Below, one piece after another: positions 9,862 to 23,262 of a stretch of DNA of 64,000 nucleotides (the stretch's first letter is position 1; each line of letters begins with the position of its first letter). This stretch comes from Anaeramoeba flamelloides (taxonomy: Eukaryota > Metamonada > Anaeramoebidae): positions 1,550,001-1,614,000 of the forward strand of contig JANTQA010000045.1 of assembly GCA_027625915.1 (NCBI GenBank), read 5' to 3'. Both the position numbers and the translations under genes were made by a program. The notes under the pieces were generated by a model. That model saw nothing but the letters and a program-made list of their open reading frames with translations. It was not told the origin of the DNA and ran no database searches.

Positions 9862-12800
9862 TTAATCATCTTTTTTCCCTTTAACTTTCATCAATAATTT
9901 TCTACTTTTTCTTTTAAAGGTATTTGTTTGTTTTTTATTACCCATGATAAAAGACATTGTTTCCTCTGAATCCAATATTCTGTCAATTAAAAATTCAACT
10001 GGGTTTAAAGATTTTGTTAAATTATCAATAATTGAAGTAATATTTTTCATTTTTTCGAATATGAGGGAAAAATATGGCAAACCGAGTTGTGTAAGATCAA
10101 GGGTTAAATATTTTTCAACGTCTGCTAATAAATTTGAGGCAAACCCAAGTGGTGAAATCTTTTTTCCTTTGGGTGATGTAAAATGTTTTCTAACACTTGT
10201 ACTTAGAATTTTTGGGTTTGGAAAGTCATATTTTAAAGAAATTGGAACGTATAATAATTTTTTCGAAAAGCCTCTACTCGAGGATATCTTTGTTAAAAAT
10301 TCATTCCTTTTGTCGAAATATTTTTCGATCACTTCATTAATTGGCATCATGTATCCACGGCTTTGTGAAAACATCACCCCATTGGATAAAGCCTGTGTTG
10401 CTGATGAAAGAAGCATGAGGGATCTTCGTTGGTTTTTGTTGATTGTGCCTTTATACAATCCATGTTTCACGGGTGTGACCATTGCCGGGCATAGGAATCT
10501 TAAAAAGACAAATCCGCCAACTGTGGAAAGCACCTGGTTTGGGAATTTTAAATTGGTGATTCTTTTATAATATGAACAAAGCATTCGTAATTCTGGTGGG
10601 ATATTTGGGACTGAATCAAAGATTGTTTCCATGATCAAACAAAAATAATGTTTGAAGTTTTTTAAATTTTCTTCACGTTCTTCTTCGTTTGTAACAATCT
10701 TTGGATCAATTTCGCATGTGATATTTTTGTCCAGCATTTCTGTAAACACTGGGCCCAATGTCTTGATTAAATAATTGTCGCCAATTAATTTTGAATATTT
10801 GCTAATTACTTTGGAATTGACATCGTTGGATCTGAACAGGGTACCCGCAGATGGGTTTTTCAAGACCTCATGGGTAATGGCAACCTCTGCAAAGGGCAGC
10901 ACAAGCCCAACGGAATCTAAAAATGCAATCAATTCTTGACTATATTGATTACCGTTTTTTTTGCAAATCGCACTTTGAATCGAAAAAACTAAATTATCGG
11001 CATCTTCAGTACTCATGTATTTTGATAATGCGTCTCGGCACATTGGTAAAATCAATGAATGATAGAGTCGCTTCCTGGCTATTCCTTGTTGCTTATCTTC
11101 AAAAAAATTAATAATCATATCTCCAAATTTTTGTCCATAATATCTATTAATAATAAAATACAATGTTCTTCCAATGGCTTCTTCTCTTGCCTCATTTAAT
11201 AATTTCGTTATATCCTTATTCTTGAAAGATTGAAAAGAATAATAAACGTGGTTTTTATTTATATACGTGTTTGGATATTTGTATTAAAGACAATGATATA
11301 CAGAAAGTGATAAAGAGAAGGAGAAAAAAAAAAAAAAAAAATTGTTAAATTAATAAGATCCAATTTATTTAAAGAAATTTTATTTTCTTTGGGTGATCAG
11401 GCTTTTATTTATTGAAAAAAATATTAGTGAGAAAATTATTTTGCAAAAAAAAAAAATTTACTTTGATTTGTTTTGATAAATTTAGCATTTGAAATAATGT
11501 GATAACTGCTTGCTTTGATTCGTTAAAATCTACAAATCCAGGCATATATCTATCAAAGGCTAAATATATTTTATTCCTAATTTTTTCGAATTCATCCGAA
11601 TTTATTGAAATTGAAAGAATTTTATATTTACATAATCTAGAGGTTATGTCATGTGCTAATCGCATTTTCATTACTGTTGAATAAAAATATTGATTTATTA
11701 GGGCATATATTGATGATGATGCCTCGCTTGATTCCTCTGTTATGATTTTTGTTTCTTTGCATTTATTTACTACCTTTTCAAGAAATTTTGATGTTGTTAG
11801 CTCATTTCCAGTTTCTGCACTATAAACAATTTTTTTTAACTCTGTTTGAAATTCATGATCAACATTTGTTAATTTAAAAGATTTTAAGATTCTCCAAAAT
11901 GTTTGTGTTAAGATAAGTTGGGAAGAGATTTCATTAAATTCTTTCTATTTCATTTTGTTTTATTTTTTTAGAAAAAATACAGAAAAGAAATTATTAAAAA
12001 AAAGGTTTATTATAAAAGAGAATTTAAAAAAATGTTTATTATAAATAAAAGAGAATTTAAAAAAATAAATTAAATTAAATCCAATGATAAAAAGTTGTGA
12101 TTTACATCAGATAATTAATCAATACTTTTTTGAAAATAAACTCCAATCCAAAATTTTGAACACACCCAAATTCAATTTTTGAAAAAAAAAAAAATCTTAT
12201 TTAATCAATTCAAGAAGAAATACCAAATTAGAACCATTTCAACAATTGGAATGTTTTCAATTGCTTATAAATTAAAATACTCACAAAACAAAAAATGAAA
12301 TAATTATTAATACTAATAAATTATCGGTGTGTTAAATAATTTTGAAGAGAGCAAAATAAAAAAATGTATTGGTTAAATTTGTTTAATTTATAATAGGAAT
12401 TATTGATCGATCAAATGGTTAGATACCATATCAACTTAATTTTATTTGAGAGTTCTTCTATTTTGAACAACTCAACTTTAACCATCATATCAATCGTTCA
12501 AAAAAAAATTGATCCAACGAAACAGGTTAGGTAATTGTAAAAAATGAAATGAAAACAAAAAACTAAAAGATGAAAAAATGATTTTCCCATTTTACAAAAA
12601 TCAAAAATTATTTCGAATTTGAATGAAATTGTATTATTCTGATTTTCTTTGAACTGTTTTTGCTGTGTTGGGAAATTTTGAACTTTAGTTTATTATTAAC
12701 TATCCCACTAGCCACCAAGTTCTCATTAAGAGTCGTATTTATTTATGGCAAAATTATTCAATTCTGAAGAGTAATTGGTAAATGTTTACTAATGACTAAC

Positions 12801-15800
12801 TTAAATGAAAAGCCGATTGGGAGAACTATGTTATCTTGGGTGTATTTCTGAAGTTCTTGAAACTGAGGTTTTTAATGCAAAACAAAAAATAAAATCTAAA
12901 AAAACCTCATTTTAATTCTTTAATACCAGATCCTAAACACTTAAACCAATCATTAATATTAACAATTTATGTTTTAAATTTAGGATTCATTTGATGCCCC
13001 TACCCTGAATATCTTCGACTTTATTGTTGTCTTTCAGATCGTTTTTGTTTTTTTCTAATATTTAAATATATTTCTCTTTGTGTTAGAGAATTAAATAACT
13101 TTATTGAAGGCAATTAAGTGCATTTTAAGAGAAAAAAAGCACAGTATTATTATTGAAAGTCATGATTCTGAAATATTTTTTACCTTACAAAACTCGTAAA
13201 AATTTTTTCAAAAAAAAATCTCTAAATTTTTGTATTTTTGAAATACACTCACATATCAAACATTATAATACATAAAAATTTTGAAAAGGATTTACAACTT
13301 TATTTAGATATTAATGCGAATTCAAAAGAAAAAAAAATGAAAATTTTCAGTAATATTTTTTTCATTTTTAATTGGGAAATTTTTGAAATTTTTATTTGAC
13401 TTTGTGAAAAGATTATTTGAATCGATTTTTTTAATAGTCTAAAAAGAATCATATTTTTTCGATTTTAAAAATAAAATCAAATATTTCTTTCAAAAGATAT
13501 CGCTAAATTAAATTGAAAAACTGATTTTTTTTTCTGTTTTTGAAATATTTTTTATCATTTTATTTTTTTCACGTTTGAGTTTTAATGTATATTCCCTGTT
13601 TTTTTCTGCAAATTTTTTTAACATTTATTTTTTTTTCATACGTGTGCTCAATCTAAAGTTGATTCGTTGTAAATAATTTCAAAAAAAAAAAAAATACCCC
13701 AAAAATAGGTGTATTTTTCAAAAGTCGGTAATTTTGAAAAAGGGGGGTATTCAAATCATAATGAGTTTAATAGTTATCTTTTCTTAATTACATAAAATAT
13801 CATAACTTTGAAAAAATAATTTATAAAAGATGTATAACTGAAATCAAATATGTAGTTTTGGCTAACTTTAATTTTAAGATTTTATTTTTTCCTTGTAGTG
13901 TATAATCAAAATAAAATGAAATAAATGTGTAATTTTTGCTGTGAGCGTACTTCGTATTATGAATTTTTTAGGAAATGGATAGAAAATGATTTTTTGAATA
14001 AAGCTATTTTAAAAAAGGGTGAATTAAAAGTTTTATAAATGGTGTTCAAACTATTTAATTCACTGTTTTAAAAAGTTTAGATAACAATTTAAAAGACTTT
14101 TTTTTTTTTTTTTTTCACTTTTTTAAAACACTACAGTTTGTTAAATACTCCGTGTTGACTTGAATAAATGTTTTTAATCAACTTTTTATTGTTGTTTTGG
14201 AATTTTTTTGGTTTTTAATTGTTTGTTTTGAAAATTGTTCAATAGTGTTTTTAATTTTTAATTGTTAATGATATTAAAAATTTTCAAGAGTGTGTTTGTT
14301 TTTCAAAAAAAAAGCATAGTTTGATCGTAATACTGTACATTCATCAAGATATAATCAAAAATTTTTTTTAAAGATCCTTCAAAATATTTTTAAACTTCTA
14401 ATTGAATGAAAACCTCAAAGATCTTCATTAGCCAATGAGAATTGATAGTTTTAGAGATCTAATTAGATCTCTCGTTATTACATAAAATTTATTTTTAATG
14501 ATTTGACCAATGCTCTTGAAGAATTTTTTTAAATGGTATAAAATTTCAGCTGATTAACTTTTTTTTTAAATTCTGGAATATTGTTTCATCTAGTATTCTT
14601 GGTTCGCCCAATATATATCACAAAAAAGAACGAGGTAAATAAATAAAAGTTCACCAATTACAAGAGATGATTTGAAGGCTAATTGCTAAAGGTAAAAAAA
14701 GAAAATAAAGTGTAAATTTTTCAATCATTTCATTTTTCAAAAAACTTGAAAATTTAAGAAATCATTTTTGCACATTTAGATAGATAAAAAACAGTTTTTT
14801 AGTGAATGGTTATCTCTTTTTTGGGTTTTTTTTTTTTTTCAATCAAATTGAAAGATTTGGTGATTGTAGATTTTGGTGACAAGTTTTGTTTAAATTTGAT
14901 TGGGTTAGTTCAAAAATAGGGTGACTGGAGTTGGAAGGTTGTGGAACAAGGACAAGGTAAAGTATACTATTGGAAATACTGTTTAATTTGGAAAATACAG
15001 TTTTACTTGACTTTAAGTTTAAGGAACAATAGAATAAATTTCAAAAACAACAATTAAAAACAAAAAAAACACTCTTTTAAAAAAAAAAAAAACAACAATT
15101 ATTTACAAAAACAAAACAAACAATTTTCAAAAACACCAATTAAAAACCCAACAAGGATTATTTAACATACTGTAGTATTAATAAGTATTTTTGGAAAATC
15201 AAATCGAAATTAACTCCAATAGAATAAGCAATTATCAATTCTTATAAAATGAAAAATTAACAAACAAAATCAGAATAGTGATTTAACATTCGAAAAGAAA
15301 AAAGTAATTAGCAAAATCTTCAAAGTAAAAATAAAAATAAAAAGGCAAAAGGCAAAAGGCAAAAGGCAAAAGGCAAAAGATAGAGAAAAATGTCAAATTA
15401 AAAGAAAAATGAAATTACAAACCATTGGCTCCAGACTGCCCATTAATACAAGTTGTTTTTGGAGGTCTGCATATATTGGAATCAAGTCTGGCAAAATTTG
15501 ACCAATATTTTTTATCGAGGTAAGAACGTTTTGGTGATTTGAGACTAATTGAGAAAGCAGATCTTTCCCAACAGTTGCGTATTTTGAAAGCAATTGGTGT
15601 TCTTCAGATTTTTTTTTTTCAACAACGGGTTCTTCTGTTGAGCTTTGATTATTTATCAAATCGATATCGAAATCCATCTCATTTGGGATCGGTGGAAAAT
15701 CGTCAATGTCGATCATTTCTGGTTCCTCGCTAGACACCGAATTTGTGCTGTTGTTTGTATTTGACTTTGATTCTTCATTTGAATTATTCTTTGTTTCATT

Positions 15801-16977
15801 TTCTTTTGGCAGGTCAAAGTCATAATTTGCAGTAAATGCCCGATCAAAGCTTACTAATTGTTTTTTTCTTTTTGGTTTCTGTTTCTTTTTCTTTCTCTTT
15901 TTTTTACTTGTCACGTTGAAGTCGTGTTCCTTTGTTTCAGGTTTTTCGTTTTCTTTTTCTTTTTCTTGTTCTTCTGAACTGCTCACTTGGGTTATTTGTT
16001 GGAAATTCGAATTTTGTCTTGGTTTTCCAGATTTTAATTTCGATTTGCTATCTGACAAATTTGTCTTTTTGACTTTTTGTGGAATTGGTGTGTTTCTCCT
16101 TGTTTTTTTATAGCTTTCTTCTTTTTCTTTCAAAAACAGTTTTGTTATCAAAACAATAAAGACTTTTGAGTCTTTCTATTTGATTGAAAAAGTTTTAATT
16201 TTTATTTCGAATTCGTGGTGGATTTTTTGTGATTACAATAAAACAACAGAAAAAAAAAAAAAATGTTGAAGAAAAATAAGGTGAGGTGATTTTTAAAAGG
16301 TATTTTGTTTTTTTACAAGCAAAAAATTTTATTTTCCAAATAAAAATGCACAAAATTGTTAATGCTAAATACGAAGAAATTTTCACTTTTGTTGATCAAA
16401 AAAAAAACATTGTTATCCACAAAAAGTTGATTGGTTGGTAAAAAAAATTGTTCTAAATGGTTGTTTTGTTTAGGATCAAAACTCTGTGAAAAAAATTAAC
16501 AATCATTTATTTTTGGTGTAAAAATCATCTTGTGTCTTTCAAAGAAAAAAAAAAAAAAGATCAAGAAGAGAAAAAAATATTTTTTCAAGCTGTGGAAAAA
16601 CTTTCTTGTATAAAAAGAAAAAAATTGGTAAAGAATCTTACACTCATTAGCTCCTTTTTGTCTGGGATTTGGATTTCTGGTAAAATTTTTTCTGTTAATT
16701 GTATAAAATTTTGAACACGTTTACTTTTTGATCGTTTTTTTGCAGCAAGATCAAATTCGTTGTTTGGGTAAAGAACATCAAAAAGTATGCACAAGTTTTT
16801 ACAATCATTCATCGAACTAAATGATCGAAGAATTATTTTTTTTTTTTGTTTGCTTTGCTCCAATTTTTGATTTACCCAGGATAATAGATGTGGTATAGGA
16901 TCATCATCAACGGTTTTAGAGGAATACTTACTGATCTTTTCAAGGCACTGACTAAATTCTCTTTCCAAACTGGTCAT
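9862..16977 (-). CDS. CH-domain RasGAP protein (IQGAP-like, four exons)
   Basis: Exons 16642-16977, 15423-16175, 11462-11944 and 9862-11220 join in phase 0 into 976 residues. Residues 1 to about 130 form a calponin-homology domain (HLLSWVN.., ..DCKNLCILFDVLYP.., with ..LMS|KDSKVFIVLITKLFL bridging intron 1). Residues about 130-320 are low-complexity, with lysine runs and acidic E/S/N stretches. About 540-860 is a RasGAP domain with the arginine finger in AGTLFRSND (Arg at about 654) and the hallmark FLRFLCPAM at about 763. The basic tail ends KGKKDD. CH domains bind actin or related partners; RasGAP domains speed GTP hydrolysis by Ras-type GTPases. Unlike metazoan IQGAPs, whose GAP domain lost the finger, this one could be active. 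No IQ motifs are seen. Donors are GTAAGA, GTTTGT and GTAAAT. A missed micro-exon in the 3.5 kb intron is possible. Confidence 0.85.
12280..12700 (+). repeat. Dispersed repeat, family B copy 2
   Basis: Matches the other B copies through GTTAAATTTGTTTAATTTAT, GATCGATCAAATGGTTAGAT, GAGTTCTTCTATTTTGAACA and a 3' part around TTGAATGAAATTGTATTATT. It sits in the large intron of the CH-RasGAP gene. No coding frame. Confidence 0.55.
13695..13751. repeat. Nested hairpin
   Basis: Inner stem TTTTTCAAAA / TTTTGAAAAA with an 8-base loop, inside an outer TACCCC / GGGGTA pairing. Intronic. Likely an element remnant or chance in AT-rich DNA. Confidence 0.4.
13999..14134. mobile_element. Family F MITE, copy 1 (shortened)
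   Basis: Begins TAAAGCTATTTTAAAAAAGG and ends with CTTTTTTAAAACACTACAG, inverted relatives of each other. It resembles the longer copies at 24614-24797 and 27074-27254 (shared AAAAGTTTTATAAAT core). TA borders suggest a TA target site. Confidence 0.45.
14453..14472. repeat. Perfect 20-base palindrome
   Basis: AGAGATCTAA followed directly by its reverse complement, with no spacer, inside intron 3 of the CH-RasGAP gene. Confidence 0.6.
15341..15379. repeat. Heptamer tandem array (AAAAGGC)n
   Basis: About five to six head-to-tail copies of AAAAGGC, 40-odd bases inside the intron from the 3' end of exon 2 of the CH-RasGAP gene. Telomere-like in look only; it is internal and short. Confidence 0.75.
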
Positions 16978-18689
16978 GAGAATTTTCGAATAGTTTTTCT
17001 TTTTAGATTTTTAAAAGAAAGAAGTAAAAATTTTTTTTTTTGGAAAAAATGGTATTGACTTTGAATGAGCTTTTTTTGATTCTATTATTTTTCACAAAGG
17101 AAATTTCGATAATTGGAACTCTTTAATTGAGACAAGTTTTTTTGAACAAATGAAATGTTCAAAAAGAAGGTTTTTTGTAAATTTTGTTTGTAATTTATTA
17201 GTGACAAGATGATAAGTTTTGATGGTCATAAAATTTGCTGTTTCAGTCTTTTCATCTTGAAAATTGATAAACTCATTCATTGATTAATACCAAAATTTTA
17301 TTGAGAATTTGTCAAATAATGTACTTGTAAAATTTATTGTAAGACGATATTAATATCAGAAGATATTCTTTAAAACACTGAGGAAAAAAGTGTGTTATAA
17401 ATTTTCCAGTCAAAGTGGGAAGAAATACAATTTGAGGGAGAGTTAAATTGTTTTTTGAGTTAAAAAAGTGACAGTAACTTGATCTTTGTTCTTAACACTT
17501 ACAGCAAGAAGTAAAACTTACGAATTACAATTTCACTTTTCTTTATGCCTTATCAACTTTAAATACAAAAATTCATTTTTATCAAATGACCGAGAATGAT
17601 TATCAAATTATTTTTGCAAAAAATAGTGTTCAGAGTACTCTTTAGTTTTTTTTTAACAACATTCTAAGAAGTCTGATTCTTTTTTGCAAAGTTTTTGAAA
17701 AACAAGACAAAAACTTATCGATATTTGCCTAATAAATGGTTAACAAGTTTCACATCTTTTTGTGTATTTTTCTTGAAACAATTGGAGTTTTAAAGGAAGT
17801 AGATTGAAAATTGTGATCTCTTTTTTTAAAAAAGGAATGTGATTGAAGTGAAAATTTTTTCCCTTTAATTCTCCAAAAAAATACAATAAAAACAAATTTT
17901 TTTTTCAAATAATAGACTTAATCAAACTTTGTGTAGAAAATTTAGATCAAATGGGTTTCTCTTTCCACTTTAAATTAGAAAATTACAAAGCGGTGCTTTT
18001 TCAAATTAAGGGATTATTGTCACTCTAGTTTCATGAAAATTATTATCTTTTGGAATTGGATGTAAATGGCATTTAAAGCTCCCCCTTTTTAAATGACAAT
18101 CAAAAATCTTGATGAACAATCAATTATTAGATTTTTAATGAATTTTCCTTACCGATAAAATACAATTTATGCTTGGGAATTTTTACTTGATTTTCCTTTT
18201 TGAAATTTTTATACTCAAGCTTTGAATAAAACATTTTCTGAAGCCAAGTGTTATGAAACTCTATAAAATTAGTTATTCTTCAAAATATTCTTTGCCAGGG
18301 AATGTTTGATAAGAAAGAGTTCAAAGATTTTTAAAAATGGAAATTGAACTAAAAATTTTTTGAAATTTATTGGAATTTATCAGTATTATAAATTGTCATT
18401 TTGTAATATTTTTTTAAATTCCTTTTCCAAAACTAAAAAATAGGAACTCAAAATAATAGTATTCTTAGTTTTCAAAAGTCATATTTTGAACTTCCAAAAG
18501 TATCTATTTTTTCTTTTTTTTAATTTCTATAGTTGATTAATAATTATCAACCTAAAAATTGATTAATTTAATTCCTTGTTTTTCGAAATTAGTAATTTTT
18601 TACTCATATTCCCAATCTATTAAAATATTTCATTTCAAGAATTTCTTGATAATTATTTATTTTTTCAATAATTGGATTTATTAAATAAT

Positions 18690-18900
18690 TAAACCAATTT
18701 TCTTCTCAATTTTTTTTTAACTTTTTGTTTCTTCTCAAAAACCAAATTACGCTTCAATTACTTCATATAACCATATATATATATATTTGGTATACTATCA
18801 ATAGAATTCATGAATTTAACCCCTTTAAAATTCTCTTTTTATCAGACAGTTTGGTTTCATCAAACCCTGAAAAATACTGATAAATTCAAATAAATATCTT
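18690..18900 (+). mobile_element. LINE 3'-UTR fragment
   Basis: Ends AAAATTCTCTTTTTATCAGA then GTTTGGTTTCATCAAACCCT, closely matching the tails of the LINE fragments at 25760-26565 and 55440-55770. Only the 3' untranslated end remains, as is usual for 5'-truncated LINE insertions. An internal (TA)n has expanded. Confidence 0.5.
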
Positions 18901-19399
18901 AAAAATTTTTAATTCATTTTCCTTTTTTACAAGTGTTTTGATTTGAAGAAAGCATTCTATGTATTTAAATGTTTTGAAAACTTTTTTAAATTGGTTTGAT
19001 TTCAAAAGATTCTTTCTCTTGAGTTATTTTCAAAATTAAAGTCCTAAATTATAAAAATGGAAATTGATTTGAAAATTTTCTTCAAAATCTATTTGAATTT
19101 ATCAATATAAAGTAAAATAATTTTTGAGACACATGTAAGATTGATATTTTTCAACTTTGAAGCCAGAATATTAATGATTTAACATTTAAATTTATTGTCA
19201 ATATACTTATTTTTTTATAAAATTATTGGGGTTTTTACGAATAAAATGATAATTTTTAGTTGGTTCAGTAATTATTTCAGACTTTTTTACCAACTGGATT
19301 TTTAGAGGTCTTGAAATAAAGGAAAGAAATATTATGGGGTTAGTAAATGACAACAAAAAACACAATTTGAAAACATTTTATTCGTAATATTCCCGACCA

Positions 19400-19855
19400 A
19401 AAACTTTTTTATCCCCCACATGTCATAAAAATCTGACACACCAAGAAACCCAAAAAAGAAAATTTTTCAGTGAGATCAATTTTTTCAACATTTTTTATGA
19501 AAATGAAAAAAATTAAATTCATTTTATTTCTTACAATATAAAAAATATTTACCCTAGTTTATTTCCATTTTCATCATACAAAACCTAAATAGTCTTTATT
19601 GGTCGACGGTATCAATTTAAACCCTTTTTTCTCTTTTGAGATAATTCTTTTGGTGAACCCAATAAATTGATTTTTTCAACCAATTGGAAAATTATTTTTA
19701 TTCTTTTAAGAAGGATAGTTATAAACATTAAAATTTACAAACCATTTACAAATTTTACTATCAATTATTTTTTTTTTGTTATAAGATGAAATTTGATTAT
19801 TCAAAATAAAATTTACTTGAAGATCTTTGGGAATTAATTAATTTTATCCTAAATA

Positions 19856-19889
<34 letters not shown>

Positions 19890-20640
19890 ATTAAATATTT
19901 TTTCTTATAATAATGCTGTAGATTTTTAGAATGCTTCTTTTAAGTAAGAAAAAACAAGTTTTTAACATTTTTTTTTCCAAATTGTTAAATTTTCTTATTT
20001 TTTTCAAATTTTTTCAAAACAATAAAACTACCTTTTTCAAACTTTAAAAGAATTAAAAAAATTTTGCTTCAAAGATATATATTTCATTGAATAGCTTTTG
20101 TTAAACTTTTATAAACTTTCACTTTATTTTTCCACCCATAACCTTCCTATTAGGATTATTTTCCGATATATTATTTGAATAATAACTTTACAAACATTTT
20201 AAAAAAATTATATTTAAATCAAGACTTTTCTAACATAAAACAAAAAAAGGTATACAACTTCTTCCAGAACTAACCTAAATCTAATAAAAATAATATATAT
20301 CTTCATTTCTTATTATATTAAAAACATAAAAATTTTGGAAATCAAAAAATAGACACAAATTAAGAAATTATTTAGATGAGGTTAACTCACCCATTTCATA
20401 AACCATAAGAACAATTACAAAAATAAAAAAAAATTGAAGACTTTAAATAAAATTTCATTTTATATTAAAAAATATTAGTACCTTAGATTGAAGATCGTAA
20501 TAAAATCAGAATAGAAATAAATACCCTTTCTAAAATCATTTCTACTTTTCACAATATCATTTAAATAACCTGTTTTAACTTTGTAAATATATATATTATT
20601 ATAAAAAACCAGATCAAAAAAAAAAAAAATCAAAAAAAAA
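19400..20640 (+). repeat. Dispersed repeat, family D copy 1
   Basis: About 1.2 kb with ordered similarity to 35740-37170. Shared blocks include AAATTTTTCAGTGAGATCAA, AATTCATTTTATTTCTTACA, TTTTTCAACCAATTGGAAAA and AAGAAGGATAGTTATAAACA. Both copies are diverged; no frame is recognisable here. The class is unknown. Confidence 0.45.
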
Positions 20641-20926
20641 TCAAAACAAATAAATTAAAAGCGAAAAAAGGATTTCATATTTTATTTTTATTTTTTGTTT
20701 TGAGTTTATCTTTAAGAGTAAATAAATTAGTACTTCTTCTTTCCCAAAAATTAACTAAAAAGCATTCTTAAACTTAGTATGGGTATAAAAAGTATTAATA
20801 TTTAATTTTATTAAAAATCAAAGTTTTGAAAATTTCATCAAGGAGCAAGGGGTCAGAAAACCGAAGATAAAATAGAAAAACTTATAATATAAAACTAAAA
20901 ATCACAAATACTAAAAAAATAATATA

Positions 20927-20947
<21 letters not shown>

Positions 20948-20960
<13 letters not shown>

Positions 20961-21658
20961 TCAGTCAAAGGAACCCAGTTATAATGGGTATAATACATGT
21001 GTTTAAAATGTTTGTATAGATATACGATGAAAATTTTATTTTGGAAATTGTCAAAATTGAAATCATTTTTTCACATTTTTACACATTTTTGTTTTTTTTT
21101 TTCGATTTTTTTTTTTTATATATAATTCAGTTGCAAATTTTTTTTTATTGCAAGATCAATAGTCACTAGGTAAAAATGTGTTATTCTAAGGTCAATGAAA
21201 CCTTGGAAAGATTTTTGAGAAATCATATTGATTTCTTTTGCAATTCTATTGATCTTTGATCCTGATATTAGTTTAATAAATGTGCAAAATTTTTCACTTC
21301 ATTTTCATTTACTTTTTTAAATAGAGACCACAAATACCAACAAAATTCGTTTGGGGACTTGATTTCTAAAAGAAAAGTATAGAAAATGAAGTGAAAAATG
21401 TTTCATATTTCTTGTTCAAATACAAGTAGAAGTTCAAAACAAACATTGTTGTTTTACTCAATTGGGGCCATAAGAATTTGAGTTTTTTAATTTTTAAGAA
21501 AATTTATTGATTAATTAGTTTTCTTTCAGACATATATCAACAATTCTTTGATGTGAATTATTCTGCTTATTTCTCATTTGTTCTTCAAAGATCAATTATA
21601 TAAAATAATTGATATTTGAAAAAAATGTTGGGAACCTTTGACTGAAACAGAGTTTATA
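20948..21658. mobile_element. Family E element copy 1, in a TA microsatellite
   Basis: A 711 bp element with ends TATAAACTATTTTTCAGTCAA and the near complement TTTGACTGAAACAGAGTTTATA. It is flanked on the left by a long (TA)n tract. It is very similar along its whole length to 45106-45821, so both insertions are young. There is no long reading frame; it is a non-autonomous DNA element with a TA insertion preference (inference). Confidence 0.8.
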
Positions 21659-22008
21659 TATAAATAAATTAAGGTCCACCATACTCTACACCAAGAGACA
21701 ACTTCTATTTTTTTTTTTTTATTAATTTATAAAAAAAAAAACACTAATGACACCTTTTCAGAATTCTAAAACATTTTAGTAAAAATTTTGATTTTAAATT
21801 TTTTTTTTTTTTTGGATACAGGTAAACCAAAATATGTCCCCCCCGTTTTTAAAAAACAAAAAATCTGGATATCGGTATTTCATAAAAAGAATAAAAAAAT
21901 TAATTATATCTGTTAAATTCTGTATAAAAATAATTTTTCATTTATAGTATTATTAATAAATAATAGTTTTTTTGATTTTTTATTGATTAAATTAAAAAAA
22001 ATCTATTA

Positions 22009-22085
22009 ACAGTTTTTTAGAATTTGAAAGAATTGATGAATATTTACTATTTAAATATATTCTTTTAAATTCTAAAAAACTGAAC
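22009..22085. repeat. 75 bp hairpin
   Basis: Arms AACAGTTTTTTAGAATTTGA and ATTCTAAAAAACTGAA pair around an A/T loop. Possibly a solo foldback remnant. Confidence 0.45.
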
Positions 22086-22159
22086 TTCAAATATAAGAAA
22101 GACAATTGTTCCTCTTCAAAAAAAAAAAAAAATAAAAATAAATATCATCAAGAATTTTA

Positions 22160-22510
22160 AAGTGAAACTAACAAAAAAATAAGGTGTATAAATTTGTTAA
22201 AAGTTCCGAAACAAATCGTGATTGATAAAAGGTTTGATATAATCAATTGGTTATATTTGAGTTCTTCTATTTTGTACAAACCAACTTTAACCTAATATCA
22301 ATCACTCGATAAAAATTTTCCCATCAAATGAAACATATTAAGTAATTAGGAAAAGAAAAGAAATGGAAAACAAAAAACTAAATGATTAAAAAATGATTTT
22401 CATATTTATCAAAAAATAAAAATTAATTTCCAAATTGAATAAAATTGTATTTGGAGATTCTTTTCAAAATTTGTATACTATGAAAAAGTTTAGATTTTAG
22501 TTTATAATGA
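22160..22510 (+). repeat. Dispersed repeat, family B copy 3
   Basis: Shares GAGTTCTTCTATTTTGTACA, AACTTTAACCTAATATCAAT, the GAAATGGAAAACAAAAAACT block and a 3' end near TTTAGATTTTAGTTTATAAT with copy 2. Non-coding and diverged. Confidence 0.55.
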
Positions 22511-23213
22511 CTCTTAATATCTGATTTTAATTTATTTCCACTTTTATGTGGTTGAATCTGCAAAGTATTAGCTGTCACTAAACTGATAAATTCAGATTTA
22601 GGTAATAAAATTTTTAGTTCAATTTCACATTTTTGTAATCTAGGACACTAACTTTGAAAACAACTCAAAAGAAAGAACCTTTTGAAGGCCAACTAATTTT
22701 ATTAAGTTTCTTAACATTTAACCAATAGAATGCTTTATTCAAAATGTTTTAAAAAAATTTGAAAAAGGAAAATTAAGTAAAAATTTTCAAAGATTTCTTT
22801 GAATTTATCGGTATTAATAAAAAAAAATTATAAAAAAACAGATTAATTTCAATCGAATATTTTCATCCAATGAATTTGAAAATTCTCAAAAAAATTTCTC
22901 GAACCTATTAAATTTAAATTTAAATTAATACACTTTTGTTCTTAATTAAAATATAGAAAAATTTTTATGGATATTTAAACCAAAAAAAAATAAAATATAA
23001 AAAAAAAAAAAATTGATCTAAGGAAAATATATTTCTTCAATAAAAAAAATTTAAGTAGGTATTTCAGAATAAAAGTAAATTTTTTTCCATCCTTTCGAAA
23101 TTTTGTTTGGCTGTAATTTGATCATAAATGTAAAATTTTAACGATTTGATAAAATAAAATAATTGGTTTTCCTTAAAATAGAAAAAAAAAAAAAAAAATT
23201 CAAGAAATAATAA

Positions 23214-23262
23214 TATTATAATAATAATAATAATAATAATATAATAATAGTAATAATAATAA
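23214..23262. repeat. (AAT)n microsatellite
   Basis: A run of about 16 AAT/ATAAT units with small interruptions, about 110 bases downstream of the LSM14 stop codon. Confidence 0.85.

Larger units (their letters stand above)
11945..15422 (-). other. Giant intron 3 of the CH-RasGAP gene
   Basis: This 3,478 bp intron is more than seven times longer than the gene's other introns (466 and 241 bp). It holds a family B repeat at 12280-12700, a foldback at 13695-13751, a family F MITE at 13999-14134, a perfect 20-base palindrome at 14453-14472 and a heptamer array at 15341-15379. No further exon is needed for phase. Confidence 0.75.

Noticed and set aside
11163-11220. Start of the RasGAP protein at 11163
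   Set aside because: That codon is TTG, and the frame extends upstream to a splice acceptor at 11221. Similar TTG starts at 16151, 39154 and 44689 are internal, intronic or 5'-leader positions.
15341-15379. (AAAAGGC)n as a telomeric repeat
   Set aside because: Short, internal to an intron, and not at the window end; an ordinary minisatellite.
17092-17280. 62-codon minus-strand ATG frame upstream of the CH-RasGAP gene
   Set aside because: No domain, no partner exon and AT-biased composition; could be chance.
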